DNA from: Clostridia bacterium
Lineage (GTDB): Bacteria > Bacillota > Clostridia > UMGS1883
NCBI GenBank assembly: GCA_900768005.1
Contig: CAAGBE010000063.1
Coordinates: forward strand, 1-13,643
Direction of reading: 5' to 3'
Length of the DNA stretch: 13,643 bases
In this document: positions 1 through 7,481 of the stretch, piece after piece
Numbering within the stretch: position 1 is the first letter of the stretch
Layout: each line of letters opens with the position of its first letter
Notes under the pieces: model-generated
The model's input: the letters and a program-made list of their open reading frames with translations, nothing else
The model's database searches: none
What the model was told of the DNA's origin: nothing
Made by a program: the position numbers and the translations under genes

Positions 1-18
1 CGTGTGCTCTTCCGATCT
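1..18. other. Illumina adapter residue at contig end
   Basis: The first 18 bases match the 3' end of the Illumina TruSeq read-2 adapter (reverse complement AGATCGGAAGAGCACACG). They are sequencing artefact, not genome. Real sequence starts at about base 19, where the open frame of the sensor gene would otherwise read on through adapter codons. Confidence 0.95.
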
Positions 19-621
19 CTTTCCGGTGTCTTTATCATAAACAAAAAGCTGAGCATCTAGTTCACGAGCCATATTATTATACTTTTCGTTGATGGTTTCA
101 ATCTTAATAATACCATATATAATACCGACGGTTTCCCCGTTTACCTTAATGGGAACAACGCTTCTGACTACCTCTTCCCCCGGTCTTGAATAGCTTTCTG
201 TTCTGCCTGTAATATGCTCACCCTTTAAGACTTCATCTTCAAAAGAGAGTTTTCCGCTTAAATCAACAGTTTCGTCCTTGGTAATAAAGGTTCCGTCAGG
301 ATTTAAAATACCGATTCTTGAGAATAACCCGATAGGCTTGAAAGATTCAAACATAAGGCTATAACTTTCCCCGTTGGCATAGAGCTTTGCGGCAAAGTTC
401 GACATTGTAACAAGATTTTCTTTGTCTGACTTCATCTGCAAAGTAAGGTCATCTTTAATCTGCTTTGTCTGAATATGAAGCATTTCATATGCCTCTTTTT
501 CAGCTTCAAAATAAAATGAAACAACCATAGTAAAGAACACCGCACAAATTAAAATTGCAGTGACAACAGTATATAAAATATTATTTTTCCTTTGTTTTTT
601 TCCTTCATAAGTTTTTGCCAT
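19..621 (-). CDS. membrane-anchored sensor protein with Cache-like extracellular domain, C-terminus missing
   Basis: The frame is open from the start codon to the adapter junction and gives 201 residues. Residues 1-14 are short and basic (cytoplasmic), 15-37 form one hydrophobic membrane helix, 40-75 are a charged helix, and about 75-195 read as an extracytoplasmic ligand-binding domain with features such as ILNPDGTFITKD and the beta-strand pattern VVRSVVPIKVNGETVGIIYGIIKIE. This layout is typical of the dCache/PAS-like sensing part of diguanylate cyclases, histidine kinases or chemoreceptors. The output domain lies beyond the contig end, so the signalling class is unknown. Start choice: an ATG at 660 would lie only about 4 nt from the predicted transcription start; the ATG at 621 follows an AGAAAGAAG purine stretch at 8-nt spacing and is preferred. 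The ATG at 630 is a third option. Family assignment is by inspection only. Confidence 0.7.
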
Positions 622-670
622 TTGTTGCATCTTCTTTCTGTAACATGTTAAAAACGCCATTATCCAACTA

Positions 671-699
671 ATTATACCATATTTTTTTCGTTTCCACAA
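671..699 (-). promoter_or_regulatory. promoter of the sensor gene
   Basis: On the minus strand TTGTGG (699-694) is separated by 17 nt from a perfect TATAAT (676-671). The predicted start is at about 664. The -35 matches consensus in only three positions, but the spacing and -10 are ideal. It gives the sensor gene its own transcript, separate from the acyltransferase upstream. Confidence 0.6.
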
Positions 700-737
700 G
701 TATATGATTATTATTTTTCCCTATATATGCATTATTT

Positions 738-1361
738 TCAGCCCTGAAAATTGAGGTTTTTTTCATCCTTATACCCAATCACCTTAGCAGGGACGCCTGC
801 CACGATGGCATTTTCGGGAACATCCTTAACAACAACGGCACCTGCCGCTGCCAGACTGCCCGAATGCATTGTTATATCCCCAAGCACCTTTGCACCGCAG
901 GTAACAGAAACATTATCCTCTAAAACAGGAGGACGGGTTCCGTTTTTATAGCCGATAGTTACCTGCTGATATATTCTGCAGTTTTCGCCTATTCTTTCAG
1001 CCGTTATAATGGTGGCAAAGCCATGCTGAATATACAAGCCGCCGCCTATATTTTCTGTGTATATGTAAAGGCTTTCCATAGGTTTCCAAAGTATGCGGGC
1101 AACTACATACTGCACCATAGCTATAAATGAGCGTGACGGGTTTTTCAAACGATGCTGAATAAGATTCCGGAATTCCTTTTTATATGTCATATACCAGTTA
1201 ATCGATTCAAATAAATTGAATTTTATCTGGTCAATTTCGTTCCATCTGGAAACATCTGCTTTAATCAGATGTTTTTGCTTGGAGCATATTACACACAAAT
1301 AAACAGGAAGCGTTCTCGGATAGTTTATGACAGCAAAAATTCTTCTTCCGATACCGGGCAT
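738..1361 (-). CDS. serine O-acetyltransferase-like hexapeptide-repeat acyltransferase
   Basis: The product is 207 residues. Residues 1-100 form a helical N-terminal region; 105-197 form a left-handed beta-helix of hexapeptide repeats (for example IGENCRIYQQVTIG and ending VPENAIVAGVPAKVIG, the usual closing motif of this family). His113 in IQHG corresponds to the active-site histidine region of CysE-type enzymes. Such enzymes transfer acetyl groups from acetyl-CoA; true CysE makes O-acetylserine, while close relatives acetylate surface sugars. No cysteine or polysaccharide gene is adjacent, so the acceptor is undecided. The frame could open at a TTG at 1388, but the ATG at 1361 has an AAGAAGG ribosome binding site 8 nt upstream and is preferred. 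It is transcribed alone, from its own promoter and behind a terminator. Confidence 0.8.
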   Translation of the reverse strand: MPGIGRRIFAVINYPRTLPVYLCVICSKQKHLIKADVSRWNEIDQIKFNLFESINWYMTYKKEFRNLIQHRLKNPSRSFIAMVQYVVARILWKPMESLYIYTENIGGGLYIQHGFATIITAERIGENCRIYQQVTIGYKNGTRPPVLEDNVSVTCGAKVLGDITMHSGSLAAAGAVVVKDVPENAIVAGVPAKVIGYKDEKNLNFQG

Positions 1362-1433
1362 TTCTGTTACCTTCTTTCTGCACTTCAAAAGCCTTAAAAA
1401 CTATGCTTGGGCTAATTGAGTATACTTAATTTT

Positions 1434-1462
1434 ATTATAACATAACTGTTTATACTTAGCAA
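1434..1462 (-). promoter_or_regulatory. promoter of the acyltransferase gene
   Basis: Minus-strand TTGCTA (1462-1457), 17-nt spacer, perfect TATAAT (1439-1434). It leaves an untranslated leader of roughly 65 nt before the ATG at 1361. Confidence 0.65.
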
Positions 1463-1482
1463 CATATATTTCTTCGCACTAA

Positions 1483-1514
1483 AAAAGCGTGCTGAATTTT
1501 TTCAGCACGCTTTT
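1483..1514 (-). terminator. terminator of the ZIP-PAP2 transcript, probably bidirectional
   Basis: A perfect 14-bp inverted repeat (1483-1496 with 1501-1514; core GCGTGCTGAA) with a 4-nt loop lies directly after the PAP2 stop codon. A's on one side and T's on the other give a U-tract in either direction. It separates this operon from the acyltransferase promoter just beyond. Confidence 0.9.
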
Positions 1515-1515
1515 C

Positions 1516-2388
1516 TCAAATCTTCATTTTCTTAAAAAGCAACGGGCAAAGTCCCACCATTATAAACAGCAGTATAAAGTACCGCAGTGCATCAAATACC
1601 AAGCCAAGACGGACAATATCTGTGGCAAAAAGCGTTTTTAGTCCTGACTTAAAAATCAACGCAATAAATATGCCCAAGACTACTCTTATTGCTTTCTTGA
1701 ATATCGGGACATTATAACTGAGAGGGGCATACTTTTCCTCGAATTTTAATCCTGCAAAGGCTCCTGCTATCATTCCGTACACTTTTAGGAAATCCCCGTA
1801 CAGCGGATTGGGAAAAATTACAAACCATATTATAAAGGGCGTAAAAATTGCCGTTGCCCACAGAAACAGTTTATTTTTATTTTCCGTTTTTTCGTAAATT
1901 GCATTTCCGGCCACAGCAAATAATACACCGAGAATAGCACCTGCAATAACATCCATCGGGTAATGAGCGCCTAAAAACATCCTCGAAAAAGCTACCGAAA
2001 GGATAAGTATAACTGTCACTATCCATACCGAAAGCTTCTTTATCTTAAGTGCAATAAGCGTACTCCAGGTTGCAAAATTCTGTGTGTGTCCGCTTGGAAA
2101 TGAATATCCCGTTGCGGTATGTTCTCTTACGCAGGAAACTTTTCCGTCAGCAAAAGGTCGGGGCATTTTAACAAAATTCTTGATAATTCCGTTTACGCCC
2201 AATGAAAATGCCGTCACAAAAAACAGCTTTTGTGCAATTTTTTTATCAACGGCAAACCACAATGTAACCACGGCAAAAATCATCAGGGTTTCTTCCGCAA
2301 GCATTGTAATACACTCAAAAAATCCGATAAGAAAATCTGTTCTCATACCCTCGAGCAGTTTAAGAAATTCTATCTGATAATCTATCAT
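1516..2388 (-). CDS. PAP2-family membrane phosphatase
   Basis: The product is 290 residues with several hydrophobic helices. All three signature motifs of the PAP2/acid phosphatase superfamily are present: KNFVKMPRP (residues 70-78), PSGH (98-101) and SRMFLGAHYPMD (135-146, with Arg136, His142 and Asp146). Family members dephosphorylate lipid phosphates such as undecaprenyl pyrophosphate, phosphatidic acid or phosphatidylglycerophosphate at the membrane; which substrate is used here cannot be read from the sequence. GTG 2397, ATG 2394 and ATG 2388 are all possible starts. The sequence GGGGTGA, which contains the stop of the ZIP gene, sits 5 nt before ATG 2388 and makes a good ribosome binding site, so 2388 is chosen. 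Tight coupling to the ZIP gene implies one transcript. Confidence 0.9.
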   Translation of the reverse strand: MIDYQIEFLKLLEGMRTDFLIGFFECITMLAEETLMIFAVVTLWFAVDKKIAQKLFFVTAFSLGVNGIIKNFVKMPRPFADGKVSCVREHTATGYSFPSGHTQNFATWSTLIALKIKKLSVWIVTVILILSVAFSRMFLGAHYPMDVIAGAILGVLFAVAGNAIYEKTENKNKLFLWATAIFTPFIIWFVIFPNPLYGDFLKVYGMIAGAFAGLKFEEKYAPLSYNVPIFKKAIRVVLGIFIALIFKSGLKTLFATDIVRLGLVFDALRYFILLFIMVGLCPLLFKKMKI

Positions 2389-2393
2389 ACTCA

Positions 2394-3146
2394 TCACCCC
2401 AAAAGAACATCACTTACAAGCATTATGCAGAAGCCTACAAGAAGAGCATAGGTAGCCCATCTCTGCTGGCCGTGGGCGTGGGTTTCGGGAATCATTTCAT
2501 CGCTTATTACATAAAGCATCGTACCGCCTGCAAAAGCAAGTGCAAAAGGCAAAACCAATGCAGATACACTTACTGCAAAATAACCGATGAATGTTCCTAC
2601 AACCTCAACAAGTCCCGTCAGCATAGCAATTACAAAAGTTCTTTTAGCAGAAACACCTGCCGCAAGCATGGGCGCAATTATAACCATACCCTCAGGAATA
2701 TTCTGAAGTGCAATACCACCTGCAATGAGGAATGCCTGAGAGGTATTTCCTGAGCCAAAACCGACACCTGCCGCAATACCCTCCGGCAGATTATGTATTG
2801 CAATGGCAGTGACAAAAAGAAGTACCTTTGAAAGCTTGGTATTACTGTGCTCCTCCAAGTCCTGACCTGCCATTTTATGAAGATGAGGTACAAGCTTATC
2901 AATAAGATTAAGACAGATTGCCCCTGTAAAAATTCCTGCAACAGTTGTAAGAAGCCCAAATTTTCCGCCATATTCCAGAGAGGGCATAATAAGTCCCAAG
3001 ACCGCTGCTGCAAGCATAACACCTGCCGCAAAGGAAAGAATTATATCGGAAAATTTATGGCTCATTTTCTTGAACATAAAGCCAATTAACGCACCAAAAA
3101 CCGTTGCACCGCCCACGCCAAGGGCAGTTAATAAAACCATAGTCAT
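2394..3146 (-). CDS. ZIP-family divalent metal transporter
   Basis: The product is 250 residues and has about eight membrane helices. The two metal-binding helix motifs of the ZIP family are clear: HNLPEG at 118-123 and QNIPEG at 148-153, and the C-terminal part carries SDEMIPETHAHG, as in the GufA/ZupT branch. It should import Zn(II), Fe(II) or a similar ion across the cytoplasmic membrane; specificity is not visible. The frame extends to a GTG at 3155, but GGAG (3158-3155) lies 8 nt before ATG 3146, which is therefore chosen. The stop codon overlaps the ribosome binding site of the PAP2 gene. A hairpin separates it from rubredoxin upstream and no separate promoter is evident, so it may depend on readthrough or on a promoter I cannot recognise. 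Confidence 0.9.
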   Translation of the reverse strand: MTMVLLTALGVGGATVFGALIGFMFKKMSHKFSDIILSFAAGVMLAAAVLGLIMPSLEYGGKFGLLTTVAGIFTGAICLNLIDKLVPHLHKMAGQDLEEHSNTKLSKVLLFVTAIAIHNLPEGIAAGVGFGSGNTSQAFLIAGGIALQNIPEGMVIIAPMLAAGVSAKRTFVIAMLTGLVEVVGTFIGYFAVSVSALVLPFALAFAGGTMLYVISDEMIPETHAHGQQRWATYALLVGFCIMLVSDVLLG

Positions 3147-3166
3147 AAAAACCACTCCATATTATT

Positions 3167-3193
3167 AAAAGAAGGGGGAATCCCCCTTCTTTT
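3167..3193 (-). terminator. hairpin terminator after rubredoxin
   Basis: An 11-bp stem (3167-3177 with 3183-3193, core GAAGGGG) with a 5-nt loop is followed on the minus strand by TTTTAATAAT. It overlaps the rubredoxin stop codon. It should end the FprA-rubredoxin transcript at least partly before the ZIP gene; the U-tract is interrupted, so attenuation rather than full stop is possible. Confidence 0.75.
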
Positions 3194-3350
3194 ATTCTTC
3201 TGAAAAATTATCCTTATCCACTCCGCAAAGGGGACAAGCAAAATCGTCTGGAAGGTCCTCGAACTTTGTACCGGGTTCAATTCCCATATCAGGAGCGCCC
3301 TCAGCCTCGTCATAAACCCAACCGCAAACGTCACATACATACTTTTTCAT
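3192..3350 (-). CDS. rubredoxin
   Basis: The product is 52 residues, the normal rubredoxin length. The iron site is complete: Cys6 and Cys9 in CDVCG and Cys39 and Cys42 in CPLCG, with the conserved YDEAEG and GTKFEDLPDDFACP stretches. It is a soluble one-electron carrier with an Fe(Cys)4 centre. It lies 20 bases after FprA, with a GGAGG ribosome binding site. In clostridia rubredoxin passes electrons from an NAD(P)H:rubredoxin reductase to flavodiiron proteins such as the FprA encoded just upstream, so the two genes form a functional unit; the reductase is not in this window. Confidence 0.97.
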   Translation of the reverse strand: MKKYVCDVCGWVYDEAEGAPDMGIEPGTKFEDLPDDFACPLCGVDKDNFSEE

Positions 3351-3370
3351 AATTTTTACCTCCAAATTTT

Positions 3371-4522
3371 TTATTTACACAACTCTTCAGCAAGTGCCTC
3401 GAGCTGTTTTTCACTTTCTTCATTAAGAGCAGACATAATCTTTACCTCATTTTCAGCATAGGTAAGATTTTTGCTCTTTTCCAGCATGCCTTTCATAACC
3501 TTGGTTGCCATAGGTGCCCAGCTTCCGTTTTCAATAAATGCAACTGTTCTGCTTTGGAAATTACGCTCTGTAAGATGATTTATAAACTCCCTCATAAACG
3601 GGAAAATATCGGCATTATATGTCGTCGTGGCAAGCACCGTTGCACCGTAGCGGAAGCTATCCTCCACCGCTTCTGCCATATCACAGCGCGCAAGGTCGTT
3701 CACCACAACCTTAACTCCCTTTTCTGTGAGAATGTCACGAAGCTTCAGGACAGCCCTTTTCGTGTTTCCGTAAACGGAAGTGTACGCAATTACGACTCCC
3801 TCCGTCTCAACACGGTAGCTCGACCATATATCATAAAGGTTAAAATAATACTCTATATTCTCTGTCAGAACGGGGCCATGGAGAGGACAGATGATTTCAA
3901 TATCAAGCCCTGCCGCCTTTTTGAGAAGTGCCTGTGTCTGCTGGCCGTATTTACCGACAATTCCAATGTAGTAACGCCTTGCCTCGCAAGCCCAATCCTC
4001 GTCTGTGTCATATGCACCGAATTTGCCGAAGCCGTCGGCAGAGAAAAGCACCTTATCCTTGGAATCGTAGGTTACAATAACCTCAGGCCAATGCACCATG
4101 GGTGCAGTTAGAAAAGTAAGGGTGTGGCTTCCCAATGAAAGAGTATCCCCCTCACCCACTACAATCTGATTTTCAAGAAAGTCTGTGCCGAAAAACCCCT
4201 TCATCATCACAAAAGATTTTGAAGATGAAACGATTTTTGCATTTGGATATTTTTTTGCAAAATATTTGATATTTGCACTGTGGTCAGGTTCCATATGCTG
4301 AATTATGAGATAGTCGGGAGATTTCCCATCCAACGCTTTTTCAAGATTTGAAAGCCATTCGTCCTTAAACCTTGCATCAACAGTGTCCATAACTGCAATT
4401 TTTTCGTCCGTTATCACATAAGAATTATATGCCATTCCGTTTGGAACAATGTACTGTCCCTCAAACAAATCTATATCACGGTCGTTTACACCGATATACT
4501 TAATATCGTGAGTAATATTCAT
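3371..4522 (-). CDS. fprA: flavodiiron protein (A-type flavoprotein, O2/NO reductase)
   Basis: The product is 383 residues, close to the usual 390-400. Residues 1-240 form a metallo-beta-lactamase-like domain with a complete diiron ligand set: His76, Glu78, Asp80, His81, His144, Asp163 and His215. Residues 243-383 form a flavodoxin domain with the FMN phosphate loop TSVYGNTK starting at 248. The enzyme reduces O2 to water or NO to N2O in the cytoplasm, with electrons from rubredoxin. The ATG follows GAGGTGA by 6 nt. The gene has its own promoter and is followed by rubredoxin on the same transcript. In clostridia homologues are induced on oxygen exposure through PerR; I did not find a convincing PerR box here. 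Confidence 0.95.
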   Translation of the reverse strand: MNITHDIKYIGVNDRDIDLFEGQYIVPNGMAYNSYVITDEKIAVMDTVDARFKDEWLSNLEKALDGKSPDYLIIQHMEPDHSANIKYFAKKYPNAKIVSSSKSFVMMKGFFGTDFLENQIVVGEGDTLSLGSHTLTFLTAPMVHWPEVIVTYDSKDKVLFSADGFGKFGAYDTDEDWACEARRYYIGIVGKYGQQTQALLKKAAGLDIEIICPLHGPVLTENIEYYFNLYDIWSSYRVETEGVVIAYTSVYGNTKRAVLKLRDILTEKGVKVVVNDLARCDMAEAVEDSFRYGATVLATTTYNADIFPFMREFINHLTERNFQSRTVAFIENGSWAPMATKVMKGMLEKSKNLTYAENEVKIMSALNEESEKQLEALAEELCK

Positions 4523-4555
4523 ATTGTGTCACCTCTGTTGAAAGCTTACCTTTTA

Positions 4556-4583
4556 AGTATACCACATTTTTTAATTTTTTCAA
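4556..4583 (-). promoter_or_regulatory. promoter of fprA-rubredoxin
   Basis: Minus-strand TTGAAA (4583-4578), 16-nt spacer, TATACT (4561-4556), with a leader of about 25 nt before the ribosome binding site. The spacer is one base short of the optimum, which would suit a regulated promoter. Confidence 0.65.
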
Positions 4584-4593
4584 CACTAAACAC

Positions 4594-4649
4594 AAAAAAA
4601 TAGAAGTGACCTCTGACTGCTTTCTTTACAACAATCAGAGGTCACTTCT
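4594..4649 (-). terminator. strong terminator ahead of fprA
   Basis: A perfect 15-bp stem (4602-4616 with 4635-4649) with an 18-nt loop is followed on the minus strand by seven T's (4600-4594). There is no gene immediately upstream of it on that strand within 500 bases, so it must end some other transcript; see the candidate RNA. Confidence 0.85.
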
Positions 4650-4997
4650 GTTCACTCTTGATATCTAACATCTTTTGTTATCCTCTCTTTCTTCGTCTAC
4701 CTTTCGCTTTTACACCGTTTACAAAACTCGTTTCAGCAATTACTTTTCTCTAAGGAGAACTCCCTAATCTTCCTGTGTTTTTCCGCAAAAGGTGAAGTTT
4801 TGTACTTTCTTAAAAAGCTACTTTCCCGATTCTCCCTACCCTGTTTGTTCCTTTCATTCCAAACAATCTATATTAAGCGTCACACCGCCGTGTTTTTTAA
4901 TATATTCCATCACTTACCGCAGGTATGAATCAGATTATTAACTTCTTAAAAAAGGTCCTTTACTTACTTTTCCATCGGAGTGTACCTCCCTTTCCTT
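4594..4997 (-). ncRNA. candidate untranslated RNA of about 400 nt, unidentified
   Basis: The stretch between fprA and the MATE gene has no plausible protein gene, yet on the minus strand it is framed by a promoter (5032-5004) and a strong terminator (4649-4594). The transcript would be purine-rich and contains local inverted repeats, for example the pair TTAGGGAG/CTCCTTAG near 4745-4770. I looked for the hallmarks of RNase P RNA, tmRNA, SRP RNA and T-box leaders and did not find them; 6S RNA cannot be judged by eye. A GGGAGG site sits in front of ATG-GAA-AAG-TAA, only three codons, and short frames of 18 codons (4910-4854) and 15 codons overlap further on; these may be leader peptides or chance. 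A decayed gene is the alternative. Confidence 0.35.
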
Positions 4998-5003
4998 GAT
5001 TTA

Positions 5004-5032
5004 AGTGTAACAGCTTTTTTGACCGTTTTCAA
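5004..5032 (-). promoter_or_regulatory. promoter in the fprA-MATE gap
   Basis: Minus-strand TTGAAA (5032-5027), 17-nt spacer, TACACT (5009-5004). The predicted start is at about 4997. No gene follows within 400 bases; the next strong signal is the terminator at 4649-4594. Confidence 0.6.
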
Positions 5033-5106
5033 TTGACAATTTCCAAAAATCAAAAAACCTTTTTTTATGCAAATGGGAGAATTTTTTTCATCCTTTGAAA
5101 AAAGTA

Positions 5107-5136
5107 TTTACAAGGGGCATTTTGCTGTTATATAAT
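5107..5136 (+). promoter_or_regulatory. possible plus-strand promoter directly before a hairpin
   Basis: Plus-strand TTTACA (5107-5112), 18-nt spacer, perfect TATAAT (5131-5136). Start would be near 5143, the first base of the hairpin below. AT-rich intergenic sequence can produce such matches by chance. Confidence 0.35.
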
Positions 5137-5142
5137 AAGAGT

Positions 5143-5167
5143 ATGGGCGGTAATTTTTACCGCCCAT
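5143..5167 (-). terminator. hairpin after the MATE gene
   Basis: A perfect 11-bp stem (5143-5153 with 5157-5167, core GGGCGGTAA) has a 3-nt loop and begins 3 bases after the MATE stop codon. Its position fits a terminator of the HAD-MATE operon, but the sequence that follows on the minus strand (ACTCTTATTAT) is a poor U-tract. The plus-strand side has the better T-run. Confidence 0.6.
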
Positions 5168-5170
5168 TTT

Positions 5171-6559
5171 TTATTGCATTATATCTATTTCTTTTTTGTA
5201 TATCCTTTTCATAAAGATGGCTGAAAGGGTGAACGAGGCAATCTCCGCAATGGGGAACGCAAGCCACATAATTTTTATATCCCTTGTGAAAAATGCAAGC
5301 ACAAATGCCACGGGCACAAGAACTGCAAGCTGTCTGCAGATTGATACCCAAAGGCTTAAAAATCCATTACCGAGTGCCTGAAATACAGAGCCTGCCACTA
5401 TACAGTAACCTGCCGCAAGGAAGCTGATTGAAATAAGACGCATCATAGGAATACCGATTTCGATGATGGCTTTCATATCGTCTGTTCCTGTATCGAATAT
5501 TCGGAGAAGTGCCTCGGGAATAATCTGGAAGAGGGCAAAACCCACAACCATAATTCCCGTTGCATAAATAATTGCAAGGCGGATGGTCTTTTTAATTCGT
5601 TCCTTGTTTTTTGCACCAAAATTATATGCAACAATAGGTACCATACCGTTGTTGAGTCCGAATATCGGCATAAATACAAAGCTTTGCAGTTTAAAGTACA
5701 CACCGAACACAGCCTGTCCCGTTGCAGCCGTTGCCTCGCTGAAAAGACGCATAATCTGATTTATTCCCACATTCATCACTGATCCGATTGATGCCATACA
5801 GATAGATGGGAAACCTACAGAATAAATTCTTTTTATGATTTCTCCGTCGGGCTTTAAAATGTTTTTGAGAGATATGGAAATCTCTCGGTTAAATTTCCTG
5901 TTTATAAAAATTCCCACAAAAAGTGCAATAATCTGTCCTGTAACGGTAGCAATTGCCGCACCTGTTACACCCATTGCAGGTAAGCCAAAATAACCGAAAA
6001 TCATAATAGGGTCAAGTATTATGTTAATAACTGCACCTGAAAGCTGAACGACCATACTGTATGCCGTGTTGCCCGTTGACTGCAGAAGCTTTTCATACAT
6101 TATCTGTCCGAAAAGACCGATTGAAAATATCATACATATGCTGAGGTAATCTGTGCCCAGCTTTGCAATGTTTTCGGTAGTGCCGAACGACTGAAAGTAA
6201 GGCTTTACACAAAAAATTCCAAGAAGCATTACAATAACTGAGCTTATTATAAAAAGAAATATTCCGTTTTCCGCAGTACGGTTTGCCCTTTCAACATTCT
6301 TTTCACCTAGGCTTCTTGAAAGGAGGGCATTTACTCCGACACCCGTACCCACGCCTACGGCAATCAGAAAATTCTGCACGGGAAATGCAAGGGAGAGTGC
6401 CGTCAGGGCATCCTGGCCAAGCCTTGACACAAACATTGTGTCCACAATGTTATAAAGTGCCTGCACAAGCATTGAAATCATCATGGGAATCGCCATAGAC
6501 AGAAGCAGAGAATTGATATTCTGTGTTCCCATTTTATTTTCTCTTATGTTCTGAGTCAT
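5171..6559 (-). CDS. MATE-family multidrug/toxin efflux transporter
   Basis: The product is 462 residues, standard for the family, with about twelve membrane helices in two related halves. The N-terminal stretch MAIPMMISMLVQALYNIVDTMFVSRLG (from residue 17) and the loop SRSLGEKN (85-92) are characteristic of MatE proteins of the NorM/DinF type found in Clostridia. It should use an ion gradient to export cationic compounds; substrate unknown. The ATG follows AAGGTGA (6572-6566), and that site overlaps the stop codon of the HAD gene 13 bases away, so the two genes share a transcript. Confidence 0.93.
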   Translation of the reverse strand: MTQNIRENKMGTQNINSLLLSMAIPMMISMLVQALYNIVDTMFVSRLGQDALTALSLAFPVQNFLIAVGVGTGVGVNALLSRSLGEKNVERANRTAENGIFLFIISSVIVMLLGIFCVKPYFQSFGTTENIAKLGTDYLSICMIFSIGLFGQIMYEKLLQSTGNTAYSMVVQLSGAVINIILDPIMIFGYFGLPAMGVTGAAIATVTGQIIALFVGIFINRKFNREISISLKNILKPDGEIIKRIYSVGFPSICMASIGSVMNVGINQIMRLFSEATAATGQAVFGVYFKLQSFVFMPIFGLNNGMVPIVAYNFGAKNKERIKKTIRLAIIYATGIMVVGFALFQIIPEALLRIFDTGTDDMKAIIEIGIPMMRLISISFLAAGYCIVAGSVFQALGNGFLSLWVSICRQLAVLVPVAFVLAFFTRDIKIMWLAFPIAEIASFTLSAIFMKRIYKKEIDIMQ

Positions 6560-6572
6560 TTTATATCACCTT

Positions 6573-7391
6573 TTAAAAGAGTAAATTTTTATCCAAATCG
6601 TCTATAATTTTTGCAATGGCATCTTCCTCGTTGCTGACAGTTATAATATCTGCAACATCCTTTGCCGCCTTGCTGCCATTTGCCACGGCATAGCCGACTC
6701 CTGCCGCCTTTATCATAGATGCGTCATTATCGTTATCACCTACGGCAATTGTCCTTTTTCTGTCAACGCCAAGGAGGTCGGCAAGCTTCATAAGAAGGTC
6801 GCCCTTGCTTACACCTTTGGGAAGAATTTCGTAATATTCGGGGTCTGAACGGATAAAGTCAAACATATCCGCCATTGGATGATTTTTCAGCAAATCTGCA
6901 AGCTTGAAGAGGTTTTCCTCGCACAAATCCGCGAAAAGCACCTTTGCAAGAGTTTCCTCCACCTCGGAATAGTGACAGCGTATGTCGGGAAAACCTGCCG
7001 AAACAATATGCTTTTCCATAGATTTATTGGTCTTGCAGAAATAACAGTTTTCAAATCCGCAAAGCTGAATTGACATTTCGGGCATTGCCTTGTCAATATA
7101 TTCTACTATTTGGAGGGCATCACGTGACAGAGGCACCTGCCACAAATACTCTTTTTTCTCCACATCATAAATACCTCCGCCGTTATAACAGCCAATTGGG
7201 GCATTGGGATGAAGCATATTGAAAACGCTTTCCACAATGGATGTAGGTCGTCCCGTTACAAAAGTGAAAAATCCGCCGTTTTCCTTAAAATATTCTATCG
7301 CATCAAGATTCTTTTGGGAAACTGATTTGTCGTCTTTTAAAATAGTACCGTCAAGGTCTGTGGTAATAAGAATTCCTTCAAATTTCTTCAT
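6573..7391 (-). CDS. Cof-type HAD-IIB hydrolase (sugar/nucleotide phosphatase)
   Basis: The product is 272 residues. HAD motif I is DLDGT with Asp12 and Asp14; motif II is around TGRP (from Thr46); motif III includes Lys196 in KGVSKGD; motif IV is GDNDND (218-223). The sequence CYNGGGIYD and the size place it in the Cof/YidA group with a C2B cap. Such enzymes dephosphorylate small phosphorylated metabolites, with Asp12 as nucleophile and Mg(II). A TTG at 7400 could extend the frame, but AAAGGAG stands directly against it; the same site is 9 nt from ATG 7391, which is chosen. First gene of the operon with the MATE pump. Confidence 0.93.
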   Translation of the reverse strand: MKKFEGILITTDLDGTILKDDKSVSQKNLDAIEYFKENGGFFTFVTGRPTSIVESVFNMLHPNAPIGCYNGGGIYDVEKKEYLWQVPLSRDALQIVEYIDKAMPEMSIQLCGFENCYFCKTNKSMEKHIVSAGFPDIRCHYSEVEETLAKVLFADLCEENLFKLADLLKNHPMADMFDFIRSDPEYYEILPKGVSKGDLLMKLADLLGVDRKRTIAVGDNDNDASMIKAAGVGYAVANGSKAAKDVADIITVSNEEDAIAKIIDDLDKNLLF

Positions 7392-7422
7392 AGGTTTCAA
7401 CTCCTTTTACACATACCAAAAC

Positions 7423-7451
7423 ATTTTAACATAATAAAAAATTTATTGCAA
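7423..7451 (-). promoter_or_regulatory. promoter of the HAD-MATE operon
   Basis: Minus-strand TTGCAA (7451-7446), 17-nt spacer, TAAAAT (7428-7423). The leader before the ribosome binding site is short. Confidence 0.65.
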
Positions 7452-7481
7452 GAGGAAAATCGTGTATAATCCGTGTATGGA

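Noticed and set aside
735..750. Terminator after the acyltransferase gene
   Set aside because: TTTTCAG/CTGAAAA leaves only a two-base loop and is not followed by a U-tract on the minus strand.
3554..4111. 185-codon plus-strand open frame opposite fprA
   Set aside because: It is the antisense of a clearly coding flavodiiron gene, has no domain-like content and no reasonable ribosome binding site.
4854..4910. 18-codon frame in the fprA-MATE gap
   Set aside because: The peptide looks plausible in composition but the ribosome binding site is weak and the frame is closed; kept only as a remark in the RNA candidate.
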